The position numbers and the translations under genes are program-made. Shown piece after piece: positions 41,200-49,237 of a stretch of DNA of 64,000 nucleotides (position 1 is the first letter of the stretch; each line of letters opens with the position of its first letter). Location of the stretch: assembly GCA_900319635.1 (NCBI GenBank), contig ONPF01000006.1, forward strand, positions 1-64,000. Direction: 5' to 3'. Origin of the DNA: an uncultured Eubacteriales bacterium. Its GTDB lineage: Bacteria; Bacillota; Clostridia; Oscillospirales; Oscillospiraceae. Below the pieces are notes generated by a model. That model was not told the DNA's origin. It saw only the letters and a program-made list of their open reading frames with translations, and ran no database searches.

Positions 41200-43119
41200 A
41201 TGAGCGAACGCTTTACCCGACTTTTTGCGCTGCCGGAGGAGCAGTATGCGGAGGGCTCGCCCCTGCTGATCGAGGCGGGAGCCCTGCTGCTGGACAACCA
41301 GAACGGCCGTCTGATTGCCCAGCTGAAGCTGAAGAACCTGGGGGAAATGGTCGTGCAGGCCGTGAAGATCCGCCTCTGGCTCCAGGATCCCGCGGGACGG
41401 CCTCTGGGCGAGCCCCTTGTGTACAACTATCTGGACCAGTCCGCCGGACGGGGGGACAGCTTCGGCGCCAAAAATCCCATCCCTGTGACAGAGAGCTCCA
41501 CCCGGATCTTTCGGGCGGAACTGCTGGAGGTCATTTTTGCCGATGGCAGTCTCTGGACAGCCCCCGAGGGGGCGGTCTGGACGTCGCTGCCTGCCGGGGA
41601 GACCCTGGAGAGCGCTCTGGGCGACCCGGAGCTCTGCAAGCAGCTGCAGCTGGAGCGGGGTGCGGACTGCCGCTTCGTCCCGACCCGGCACGGGGATCTC
41701 TGGCGCTGCGCCTGCGGGGAAGTGGAGCGGGGCGAGCCCTGTCCCGCCTGCGGGAAGGGTTTCTTTGAGATCGACCTGGCCGCGCTGACGGCGGCGAAGG
41801 ACGAGCGCCTTGCCGCGGAGAAGATCGCCGCGGAGAAAGCCGCCAAAGAGCAGAAGAAGAAAAAGAAGAAACGCATCTGGGGGATCATCATAGCGGCAAC
41901 GGCCCTGGTTCTGCTGTTTGCGGGTTATCTGGCGGCCAGCCCCTTTATTGCCAGGAGTCTGGCGGTCTCCGGCAAGAGCGAGACTGCGCGAAAGCTGCTG
42001 ATCATCCCCGCCGTAGCGGATCTTCTGGAGCCGAAGCTGAATCCCTATCTGGAGGCGGACGCCCTGTTATCCCAGGGCAATTACGACGAAGCGATGGAGC
42101 GGTTTGCCGCCCTGGGAGACTATCAGGACGCGGCGGAGCGGGGAAACCAGGCGGAATACCTTCTGGCTGAGGAGTTGGCGAAAACAGGGAATTACCAAGA
42201 GGCCGAAAGGCATTTCAAAGCCCTGGGAGACTACGAGGACGCGGCGGAGCGGTTTCTCCAGACTCGGTACGACCATGCCATGGCTCTGTGGAAGCAGAAG
42301 GAGTATAGCCTGGCCATCAGCATTTTGTCTGAACTGAAGAAGATTGACTATCAGGATTCCGCCGAGCAGTGGCTCGCCTGTGAACTGGAGCAGATTGATT
42401 CCTTTATCGAACAGGGCAGCTATCAAAAAGCATATGCCCAGCTCGGAAGCGCCGCGTTCGACTCTGCGACCAGAGAAAGAACCAGAAAAGCCATCTCCTC
42501 GGCCGCCTACGCTCAGGCTGAGTCATACTACAGCAAGGGCAAGTACATGGATGCCGGAGAGCTCTTTTATCTGATCAAGCAACGTGACAGGAACTACGGG
42601 GATACCGAAAAGTATCTCACCCTCTGCACCATGTGGATCTATAGTCAACACGAAATTGAATGGGACAGCGGCAAAAGGGACTACTTGGATTGGGTGGACT
42701 GGTTCAGCAATCCGACAGAATACGATTGGGACGAAGCAAAAGAGGAAGGCCATTTCAACGACGAAAAGACACGGGAAAACCTGATCGCGCTGCTGGATTT
42801 CAAGGACTGCAAGAGCGCCATTGTATCCTGCGACGAATATGCGTTTCCCTTCCTGCTTGGAAACTGGAGTGGCGGCGGTTACTATTTCAACATTACCGCC
42901 AGGCAAGGCGGGGGACATTACGTCTCCTACAGCGCGCCCCACGGAAACCTGAGTAACGGAATAGACTATATCGGCTTCATGAACGGCAACTTTGTTGGCT
43001 ATAAAGACGGTCATAAGAACCAGGGCAACAAGCTCTACAAGATCACCATAGTGGACGAAAATACCATCGATCTCTACTGCTACACCAACAGCAAGACCTA
43101 TACCATGACCCGTCGCTGA
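41200..43119 (+). CDS. zinc-ribbon, single-pass membrane protein with TPR-like repeats
   Basis: A 639-residue protein. Residues 1-165 form a beta-rich domain of unknown type; about 166-185 is a zinc ribbon (CACGEVERGEPCPACG). A charged lysine-rich helix leads to one membrane segment (about 226-246, IWGIIIAATALVLLFAGYLA). The extracytoplasmic part has TPR-like repeats with the near-identical units FAALGDYQDAAER and FKALGDYEDAAER, and a C-terminal globular domain (about 550-639) ending in Arg. Function unknown. The layout resembles clostridial membrane proteins that start with a zinc ribbon and end in a sensor domain. Confidence 0.75.
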   Translation: MSERFTRLFALPEEQYAEGSPLLIEAGALLLDNQNGRLIAQLKLKNLGEMVVQAVKIRLWLQDPAGRPLGEPLVYNYLDQSAGRGDSFGAKNPIPVTESSTRIFRAELLEVIFADGSLWTAPEGAVWTSLPAGETLESALGDPELCKQLQLERGADCRFVPTRHGDLWRCACGEVERGEPCPACGKGFFEIDLAALTAAKDERLAAEKIAAEKAAKEQKKKKKKRIWGIIIAATALVLLFAGYLAASPFIARSLAVSGKSETARKLLIIPAVADLLEPKLNPYLEADALLSQGNYDEAMERFAALGDYQDAAERGNQAEYLLAEELAKTGNYQEAERHFKALGDYEDAAERFLQTRYDHAMALWKQKEYSLAISILSELKKIDYQDSAEQWLACELEQIDSFIEQGSYQKAYAQLGSAAFDSATRERTRKAISSAAYAQAESYYSKGKYMDAGELFYLIKQRDRNYGDTEKYLTLCTMWIYSQHEIEWDSGKRDYLDWVDWFSNPTEYDWDEAKEEGHFNDEKTRENLIALLDFKDCKSAIVSCDEYAFPFLLGNWSGGGYYFNITARQGGGHYVSYSAPHGNLSNGIDYIGFMNGNFVGYKDGHKNQGNKLYKITIVDENTIDLYCYTNSKTYTMTRR

Positions 43120-43145
43120 TCTGAAAACGATCTCGCCGGGGTGCG

Positions 43146-43185
43146 AAAGAGCGGCAAGCTTTTGCTTGCCGCTCTTTGCTATTTC
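43146..43185. terminator. bidirectional terminator
   Basis: A 14-bp perfect stem (AAAGAGCGGCAAGC / GCTTGCCGCTCTTT) with a TTTT loop, between convergent genes. Confidence 0.85.
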
Positions 43186-43220
43186 CTTTATCCGATTGAA
43201 AGCCTCACTGTCCGCTGAGA

Positions 43221-44768
43221 TCAAGCCTCCGCCCCGCCGTTTTCCGGCGCTTCGGGGTTCTCTTCCTCTGGGGCGGGAGTCTCGGGCTGCGCTTCGCCCT
43301 TTTCCTCCTCCGCGCCCTTTTCCTCTTCTGCGGGCTTCTCCTCCTCGTCCTGATCTTCCAGATCCTCCGGCAGCACGGCCATCAGATCCTCTTTGCTGGG
43401 CTCCTCCATCTTGGCTACCCGGTTGGCCTGGCGCACCACCATGTCCTCAAAGACATTGCGCACGTCGCGGCCGTTGCCGAAGTTCTCCGTCCGCTCCTCG
43501 TAGAGCTGGGTAAAGAAGTCCACGGCGGCCTTCTCGGTCTCCCCGGTCATGGTGTAGCCGTTCTTTTTGCAGCGGATGCGGAACATCTCCATGAGCTGCT
43601 CGCCGTTATAGTCGGGGAAGAAGAAATACTTGTTGAAGCGGGATTCCAGGCCGGGGTTGGAGTGGATGAACTTCTCCATGGGCCCGGTGTAGCCCGCCAC
43701 GATGACGATGAGATCGTCCCGGTGATCCTCCATGGCCTTCAGAATGGTCTCGATGGCCTCCCGGCCGAAGTCGTTCTCCCCGCCGGAGGAGAGGGAATAG
43801 GCCTCGTCGATGAAGAGCACGCCGCCCAGGGCGGACTTGATGACCTCCTGGGTCTTGAGAGCGGTCTGCCCCACATAGCCCGCCACCAGGCCCGAGCGGT
43901 CCACCTCGACGAGCTGCCCCTTGGACAGCACGCCGATGGCGGCGTAGAGCCCGCTGATGAGCCGCGCCACGGTGGTCTTGCCGGTGCCGGGGTTGCCCAC
44001 GAAGACCATGTGCAGGCTCATGGGGGGCACAGGCAGCTCGTGCTGCTGGCGCAGCTTGCGCACCTTCACCAGGTTCATCAGGTTCTTGACGTCCTTTTTG
44101 ACGTCCTCCAGGCCCACCAGATCCTCCAGCTCCGCCATCAGCTCCTCAAAGCTGGGCTTTTCCTCCTCAGCCTCGGGCTTCTGCTCGGTCTCGGCCTTCT
44201 TCTCCCCGCCGGAGGTCTGCGCCTGGGGCTTGTGCTTTTCCTGGAAGCTGGGCTCCCCGCTGGTCACATAGTCCAGGGGGTTGAGCCCCTCCCGGCTCTT
44301 GCGGACGCCGGTGGTGTCGCAGATGGCGGTGAGGCGGTCGGTGCAGTCGGTGATATAGGCGGCCTCGGCATAGGTCACATCGTCGTCCACGGCGGCGAGA
44401 TAGAGGAGGATGTTGGTGAGCATGCGGATGAAGGTGCGGGAGGTCTCGGCCCCCCGCTTGGCGTCGCTCTCCGCCAGGTTCCAGAAGAACACCGGCGGCA
44501 TGAACACATCCTCATTGCAGGCGGCGCTGGTCAGATTCCACAGCAGCCAGCTGGGCTTTGCCTGCCCGCGGGAGTAGATCTGATTCGCCATCTCCACATG
44601 GCGCTCGTTGATGCTGCCGGCCCGGCTCCAGAGCCCCAGGGCGCAGCGGGTCATGAAATCGTCCAGCTCCTTGGCCAGGGTGTTGCTGCCGATGCGGTAA
44701 AAGGCGTCGGTGTTGGCGAGATAAATCTTGTGAAACTCCTCGGGGGAGCGGTTCCAGGTAGTGGGCAT
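43221..44768 (-). CDS. AAA ATPase of the CbbX/SpoVK type
   Basis: A 515-residue protein. The N-terminal 170 residues are helical and lack a known motif; an acidic linker follows. About 200-470 is a CbbX/SpoVK AAA domain: LVGLEDVKKDVKNLMNLV, Walker A GNPGTGKTTVAR, pore-loop region GLVAGYVGQTALKT, Walker B VLFIDEAYSL and arginine-finger region NPGLESRFNKY. The tail is almost purely Glu/Pro/Ala. SpoVK-type members act in spore formation; others remodel enzymes. No substrate partner is adjacent. Confidence 0.88.
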   Translation of the reverse strand: MPTTWNRSPEEFHKIYLANTDAFYRIGSNTLAKELDDFMTRCALGLWSRAGSINERHVEMANQIYSRGQAKPSWLLWNLTSAACNEDVFMPPVFFWNLAESDAKRGAETSRTFIRMLTNILLYLAAVDDDVTYAEAAYITDCTDRLTAICDTTGVRKSREGLNPLDYVTSGEPSFQEKHKPQAQTSGGEKKAETEQKPEAEEEKPSFEELMAELEDLVGLEDVKKDVKNLMNLVKVRKLRQQHELPVPPMSLHMVFVGNPGTGKTTVARLISGLYAAIGVLSKGQLVEVDRSGLVAGYVGQTALKTQEVIKSALGGVLFIDEAYSLSSGGENDFGREAIETILKAMEDHRDDLIVIVAGYTGPMEKFIHSNPGLESRFNKYFFFPDYNGEQLMEMFRIRCKKNGYTMTGETEKAAVDFFTQLYEERTENFGNGRDVRNVFEDMVVRQANRVAKMEEPSKEDLMAVLPEDLEDQDEEEKPAEEEKGAEEEKGEAQPETPAPEEENPEAPENGGAEA

Positions 44769-44807
44769 AGGGCGTCTCTCCTGTCTCTAAAATTCTATCG
44801 TACCTTT

Positions 44808-45010
44808 CATTATAATGATCATCGGATGGCGAAAACAATCGAGGGTTCGATTGTTTTCGCTGCCAAACGACAAGTTTGGCAGCGAATGATTCGTTGAATC
44901 ATTCGCCCGATGCTCATTGCAATGAATATATGGCAAAACAGCCGTGCTGTTTTGCTGCGCCGCAAAGCGGCGCGGCGAAAAGCTTTTCGCCATCATATAA
45001 TCATTATAAT
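44808..45010. repeat. chain of seven hairpins bounded by an inverted repeat
   Basis: An 11-bp inverted repeat (ATTATAATGAT at 44809-44819, ATCATTATAAT at 45000-45010) and an inner GATGGC/GCCATC pair enclose consecutive hairpins: 44829-44860 (14 bp), 44861-44881 (8 bp), 44882-44906 (10 bp), 44914-44923, 44933-44955 (10 bp), 44957-44973 (7 bp) and 44974-44991 (perfect palindrome). No open frame spans it. Confidence 0.8.
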
Positions 45011-45102
45011 CCAAATCCCGCCCGGGTCAAGATGAGATTTGCGCCGGAGGGGCAGACGAAGGCCGCCGGGCAAGATGCCCGGCGGCGAATCGGAAAGAAG
45101 GC

Positions 45103-46233
45103 TCAGTCGCTCAGATCCACATCCGGCGCGATGACCACGGAATAGTCCGGCGCCATGGTCTGAACCTCCGCGGTGATCTCCTCCAGCAGCCGGCGGCTGT
45201 CGGCGTCGAAGCTGAACACCACGTCCAGGCGCAGCTCCTTGGCCTCGGGATCCAGATAGAAGCCGTGCACCTGCATGGTGCCCTCGTGGGCCAGGACGGC
45301 CTGGGTCACCCGCTTTTGCAGGGCGGCGCTCTCGTCGTTTCCGGTGTTATAGGAATAGACCCCCACGCCGGTGACGATGACGCCGGTCTCGGCAAAGACC
45401 CGCTTCTGGATGCTGCGGGTCATGCGGTCGATCTGGGCGGCGGTGCTGCTGTCCGCCACCTCGATGTGCACGGTGGCGTAGTTGCGGCCGGGGCCGTAGT
45501 TGTTCAGCAGCAGATCGAAGGCGCCCCGCACGCCCTCCTCCTGGCAGATGAGGGACTTGATCTGACGGCTCAGCTCCGGGTCGATGCGGGCGCCCAGCAG
45601 ATCGTCCAGGGTGTCGCGGATCATCTCGATGCCGGATTTCAGGATGAACAGGGAGATGACCGCGCCCACATAGGGCTCCAGGGAGAGCCCGGTGGTCTTG
45701 AACAGGATCGCGCACAGCAGCACCGAGCCGGAGAGGATGGCGTCAAAGCTGGCGTCGGAGCCGGAGGCGATGAGCGCGTCGGAATCGGCCTTCCTGCCCT
45801 TGGCGGTGACATAGCGGCCCAGCAGGATCTTCGCCGCCACCGCCGCGCCGATCAGGATCAGCGAGAGCAGGGAATAGTCCGGCGTCTCCGGGGTGATGAT
45901 CTTCTTCACCGACTCCACCAGGGCGGTGATGCCCGCGTAGAGCACCAGGGCGGCCACGATCAGGGCGCTGAAGTACTCGATGCGCCCGTAGCCCAGGGGG
46001 TGCTTCCGATCCGGTCGCTTGCCCGAGAGCTTGGCGCCCACGATGGTGATCACGCTGGAGAGGGCGTCGGAGAGGTTGTTCACCGCGTCCAGCACCACGG
46101 CGATGGAGTTGGCCAGCAGACCCACCGCGGCCTTCATCCCGGCCAGCAGCACGTTCACCAGCACGCCAACCAGGCTGGTGCGCACGATGAGCTTTTGTCT
46201 TGCGCTCTGTTCTGTGAGCTTGTTCTCCTTCAT
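45103..46233 (-). CDS. cation diffusion facilitator (CDF) metal exporter
   Basis: A 376-residue CDF-family metal/proton antiporter with six membrane helices and a cytoplasmic C-terminal domain. The first metal site is in ANSIAVVLDAVNNLSDALSS (D, N and D at the site) and the second in SDALIASGSDASFDA. Metal-binding residues D-N in the first motif are more like manganese or iron exporters than the H-D of zinc exporters. The extended C-terminal domain (about 205-376) is longer than usual. It starts 1 bp after the OhrR-like gene. Confidence 0.92.
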   Translation of the reverse strand: MKENKLTEQSARQKLIVRTSLVGVLVNVLLAGMKAAVGLLANSIAVVLDAVNNLSDALSSVITIVGAKLSGKRPDRKHPLGYGRIEYFSALIVAALVLYAGITALVESVKKIITPETPDYSLLSLILIGAAVAAKILLGRYVTAKGRKADSDALIASGSDASFDAILSGSVLLCAILFKTTGLSLEPYVGAVISLFILKSGIEMIRDTLDDLLGARIDPELSRQIKSLICQEEGVRGAFDLLLNNYGPGRNYATVHIEVADSSTAAQIDRMTRSIQKRVFAETGVIVTGVGVYSYNTGNDESAALQKRVTQAVLAHEGTMQVHGFYLDPEAKELRLDVVFSFDADSRRLLEEITAEVQTMAPDYSVVIAPDVDLSD

Positions 46234-46234
46234 C

Positions 46235-46690
46235 TTATGCCTCCATGTTGTTCAGCAGTTCATAGAGCAGCTCGTAGAGCTGCATGGCGCGCCGGGGCTC
46301 CAGCGGGATGCAGGAGCCCACCTGCGCCGGAACGGACTGCGCCCGTTCCCGCAGCGCTTCCCCCGCCTCAGTGAGGCTGACGAGCACGCTGCGTTCGTCC
46401 TTTTCACTGCGGGCGCGGCGGACGAGGCCCTTTTGCTCCAGCGCCTTCAGCAGCGGCGTCAGGGTGCCGGTGTCCAGATACAGCTTCCGGCACAGCTCCT
46501 TGACGCTCTGAGGCGAGCGCTCCCACAGCGCCATCATGGCGATGTACTGGGTGTAGGTCAGATCCAGAGCGCTCAAAAAGGGGTGATACTGCCGGATCAC
46601 AGCCCGGGAGGCGGCATAGAGCGGGAAGCAGAGCTGCCGATCCAGCCGCAGGGCCTCAGTGTCCGGGCACAGGGCGTCTTTGTTCTCCAT
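46235..46690 (-). CDS. OhrR-like MarR-family regulator
   Basis: A 151-residue winged-helix repressor, a paralogue of the one at 16.4 kb. LDRQLCFPLYAASRAV carries the conserved redox cysteine (Cys21); a second, Cys8, is in the N-terminal extension. The DNA-binding part has LDTGTLTPLLKALEQKGLV and wing RSEKDERSVLVSLT. ATG at 46690 overlaps the gpx stop (TGATG); a GTG one codon earlier is also possible. Placement between gpx and a metal exporter indicates control of a peroxide and metal stress operon, probably including its own expression. Confidence 0.88.
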   Translation of the reverse strand: MENKDALCPDTEALRLDRQLCFPLYAASRAVIRQYHPFLSALDLTYTQYIAMMALWERSPQSVKELCRKLYLDTGTLTPLLKALEQKGLVRRARSEKDERSVLVSLTEAGEALRERAQSVPAQVGSCIPLEPRRAMQLYELLYELLNNMEA

Positions 46691-47232
46691 CACAGCAGCG
46701 CGGCGACGGCCTCTTCCACCTTGGTCATGTTCGCCGTGGGCTCAAAGCGGGCGACCACATTGCCCTCCCGGTCTACCAGGAACTTGGTGAAGTTCCACTT
46801 GATGTTGGGGTTGTTCTTGTAATCCTTGTCCAGCTTTTTGAGCATGGCGCTCATGGCCAGGGCCATGGGGCCCTTGCCGAAGCCCTCGAAGCCCTTCTGG
46901 GACTTGAGCCAGGTGTAGAGGGGCAGCTCATTCTCGCCGTTGACGTCGGACTTCTTCATCTGGGCGAACTGGGTGTTGAAGCGCAGGGTGCAGAACTCGT
47001 GGATCTCCTCGTCAGTGCCGGGGGTCTGGCCGGCGAACTGGTTGCAGGGGATGTCCAGGATCTCAAAGCCCTGCTCGTGATACTTCTCGTACATCTCCTC
47101 CAGGGGCTTGTACTGGGGGGTGAAGCCGCAGCCCGTGGCGGTGTTGACCACCAGCACCACCTTGCCGCGGAAGGCTTCCAGCGCAAAATCGTTTCCGAAA
47201 CGGTCCTTCAAAGTGAAATCATAAAATGCCAT
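46690..47232 (-). CDS. glutathione peroxidase family protein
   Basis: A 180-residue peroxidase of the thioredoxin fold. The catalytic tetrad is visible: Cys35 in NTATGCGFTPQ, Gln in CNQFAGQ, Trp and Asn in KWNFTKFLVD. It has Cys in place of selenocysteine. Clostridia usually lack glutathione, so a thioredoxin or glutaredoxin-like reductant is likely; a glutaredoxin-like gene lies just upstream. It heads the gpx-ohrR-CDF operon behind a consensus promoter. Confidence 0.94.
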   Translation of the reverse strand: MAFYDFTLKDRFGNDFALEAFRGKVVLVVNTATGCGFTPQYKPLEEMYEKYHEQGFEILDIPCNQFAGQTPGTDEEIHEFCTLRFNTQFAQMKKSDVNGENELPLYTWLKSQKGFEGFGKGPMALAMSAMLKKLDKDYKNNPNIKWNFTKFLVDREGNVVARFEPTANMTKVEEAVAALL

Positions 47233-47262
47233 GGTTTGTACCTCCTGTAAATTTATTTCAAC

Positions 47263-47294
47263 TTGATTGTATCAAATATAATTGTCGATGTCAA
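47263..47294 (-). promoter_or_regulatory. gpx operon promoter with candidate OhrR operator
   Basis: On the minus strand TTGACA, 17 bp, TACAAT. The -10 lies in the inverted repeat TTGATACAATCAA (47263-47275), in a position suited to repression by the operon's OhrR-like protein. Confidence 0.7.
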
Positions 47295-47324
47295 GGACTT
47301 TTTGCAGATTCTCCTGTGTTTTTT

Positions 47325-47354
47325 GCCCCGGCTTCCGGAATCGGAAGCCGGGGC
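47325..47354. other. GC-rich hairpin
   Basis: A 13-bp perfect stem (GCCCCGGCTTCCG / CGGAAGCCGGGGC) with loop GAAT, just past the glutaredoxin-like gene. No T-run lies on its minus-strand 3' side, so it is not a classic terminator for that gene. Confidence 0.6.
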
Positions 47355-47362
47355 TTTGCCGT

Positions 47363-47644
47363 TCACGCTTCCAGGGCAGCGTCCAAGGCGGCTCTGGTGC
47401 CGGCCTTGATGTCCTCGTGGCTCATGAAAAGCCGGGCCTCGAAGATCTTTTTGCCGTCCACGAAGTAGCTGGGCACGGCGTAGTAGTCATACCGATCCGC
47501 AAGCTCCGGCTGCCGGGACTCCTCGATCTTCGTCAGCGGCACCTCCCGGTAGGCGGGATTTTCCGCGTAGAGCTCCTCCAGCGCCCGCTTGGCCTTGGCG
47601 CAGTAGCCGCAGCTTTCCAGATAAAACATCAATACTTCTTTCAT
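47363..47644 (-). CDS. glutaredoxin-like thiol-disulfide protein
   Basis: A 93-residue thioredoxin-fold protein. The redox motif is C-G-Y-C (Cys12, Cys15) in MFYLESCGYCAKAKRAL and the cis-proline loop is YAVPSYFVDGKKI. Length fits glutaredoxins. It lies upstream of gpx, in the same direction, but with about 130 bp and the gpx promoter between, so it is probably a separate unit. It may reduce the peroxidase; this is inferred from closeness only. Confidence 0.88.
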   Translation of the reverse strand: MKEVLMFYLESCGYCAKAKRALEELYAENPAYREVPLTKIEESRQPELADRYDYYAVPSYFVDGKKIFEARLFMSHEDIKAGTRAALDAALEA

Positions 47645-47725
47645 CGTGCGTCCTCCTTTTTTTATATGTAGGAATGCTCGGGTTCATACAGTGGGATCCC
47701 CTCGTCCCTCTTTACTTTTCCCTCT

Positions 47726-48691
47726 TCACTCTTCACTTTTCACTTTCTCCATCCCCCAGTTTCCGGCGCGCTGGCGGCAGAGGGCGATGAAGTCCAGCAC
47801 GGCGGGGGAGCGGTAACCGGTCTCCATAAAGGCCACCGCCAGGGCGCCCAGGGTCTCCGCCCCGGGCAGGGGAAAGAGATCCAGGGGAGAGCTCTCGCCT
47901 CCGGCCTGGGCGTGGAGGGTGCGCAGGAAGAGCTCCGGATAGGGCGTGACGCCCATGCCCTGCTCCGCCAGGGCGAAGGCAGTCTCGATATTCTCCGTCT
48001 CCAGCAGCACCCGGGGGAAGAAGCCCAGCTTCGCGGCATAGGCGTCCAGCATGGCGCGGATGCGGTTGCCGGCCTTCAACAGGATGAAGGGCTGCTCCCC
48101 GAAAAGACGGATGTCCGCCCCCTCCTGCCGGGCAAGGCGGATCCGCTCTCCGTCCCCGCCGAAGACCTGCTCGCTGAAGGGCTTGGGGCAGGCCAGAAAC
48201 AGCCGCTCCTGCAGGATGACGGAGACCTGCGCCCCGCTGACGTCGATGGGCATGTAGCCGATGAGCACATCGATCTCCCCCTGCCGCAGCCACTCGTTGA
48301 GCTGCCGGTAGTTGCCCTCCATGAGGCTGATCTCCACCAGGGGGTGGGCAGCGCAGAAGGCGGGCAGCAGCATGGGCAGCAGAGAGCGGCCGCAGGTGTA
48401 GGAGATGCCCAGGCGGAGCCTGCCCCGGCGGTGGTCGCTGATCTCCCCGGTCTCCCGCAGGATCTCCTGCTCCAGGGAGCAGATCTGCCGTGCGATGAGC
48501 GCCAGGCGCTCCCCGGCGTAGGTCAGCTTCAGCTCGGAGCCCCGCTCGAAGAGGGTCACCCCCAGCTCCTCCTCCAGCTTGGCGATATGCCCCGAGAGGG
48601 ACTGCTGGGAGATATAGAGCCTGCGGGCCGCGTGGGTGAAGTTCTTTTCCTCCGCGGCAGCAAGGAAATACTGCAGATTGCGGAAATTCAT
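47726..48691 (-). CDS. LysR-family transcriptional regulator
   Basis: A 321-residue LysR-type regulator. The N-terminal helix-turn-helix is LQYFLAAAEEKNFTHAARRL through YISQQSLSGHIAKLEEELG, and the rest is a periplasmic-binding-like effector domain (about 90-300, GRLRLGISYTCG). AGGAGGAAGCCT ATG selects MNFRNLQ, dropping 18 upstream codons. It is divergent from the kor operon, about 330 bp away across a repeat-rich region, so control of that operon is possible but not shown. Effector unknown. Confidence 0.9.
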   Translation of the reverse strand: MNFRNLQYFLAAAEEKNFTHAARRLYISQQSLSGHIAKLEEELGVTLFERGSELKLTYAGERLALIARQICSLEQEILRETGEISDHRRGRLRLGISYTCGRSLLPMLLPAFCAAHPLVEISLMEGNYRQLNEWLRQGEIDVLIGYMPIDVSGAQVSVILQERLFLACPKPFSEQVFGGDGERIRLARQEGADIRLFGEQPFILLKAGNRIRAMLDAYAAKLGFFPRVLLETENIETAFALAEQGMGVTPYPELFLRTLHAQAGGESSPLDLFPLPGAETLGALAVAFMETGYRSPAVLDFIALCRQRAGNWGMEKVKSEE

Positions 48692-48732
48692 AGGCTTCCT
48701 CCTGTTTATGCGCTTCAATCCGGATACGAGTG

Positions 48733-48860
48733 TGCGGACGAGCAATGCTCGTCCCTGCGGGGAACGGGGGTCTCGCCGCAGGGGCGATTCACGAATCGCC
48801 CGCGGATACGCATCCCTGTCCGACAGCGGGTCGGCGAGGGCGTCGACCCCTACAAGCTCT
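48733..48860. repeat. three GTAGGG-family palindromes
   Basis: GGACGAGCAATGCTCGTCC at 48736-48754 with CTGCGG, then GGGGCGATTCACGAATCGCCC at 48780-48800, and GGGTCGGCGAGGGCGTCGACCC at 48829-48850 with CTAC. They lie between the LysR gene and korD. Downstream, CCACAGG/CCTGTGG (48892-48912) forms another hairpin. Confidence 0.65.
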
Positions 48861-49023
48861 TTTCACGCTTCTCTTCCATTGTACCACAGGCTTTTCCCTG
48901 TGGCAACAGCAAGGAAAGAAGTGTTTCCTTTTTTCTGGAAATTGATGTTTAATAGGTACTTAGAGGCTCGCTGCGCTCCGGGGGATCCGGAGAACGAAGG
49001 GCCCAAAAAAAGGAGAGTACAAC

Positions 49024-49224
49024 ATGATCGGGAGAAAGAAACTCGTGATCGAGGAGTCCTGGTGCAAGGGCTGCGGGATCTGCGCCGCCTTCTGCCCCAA
49101 ACAGGTGCTGGAAATCAAAAAGGAAAAAGTGACCTTGAAGGATCCGGCAGGCTGCATCCTTTGCGGCATGTGCGAGCTGCGCTGCCCGGATTATGCGATT
49201 TATCTGGTCAACCAGGAAGAGTGA
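49024..49224 (+). CDS. korD: 2-oxoacid:ferredoxin oxidoreductase delta subunit (2[4Fe-4S] ferredoxin)
   Basis: A 66-residue ferredoxin with two full cluster-binding motifs, CKGCGICAAFCP and CILCGMCELRCP, each for one [4Fe-4S] cluster. It passes electrons from the oxidoreductase core to soluble ferredoxin. AAAGGAGAGTACAAC ATG gives the start. It is 13 bp before the alpha subunit and heads the korDABC operon. Confidence 0.93.
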   Translation: MIGRKKLVIEESWCKGCGICAAFCPKQVLEIKKEKVTLKDPAGCILCGMCELRCPDYAIYLVNQEE

Positions 49225-49237
49225 GGAGCGTGATAGT

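Noticed and set aside
41200-43119. Serine/threonine kinase-type sensor
   Set aside because: No kinase motifs are present; only the zinc ribbon, membrane helix and TPR-like units can be supported.
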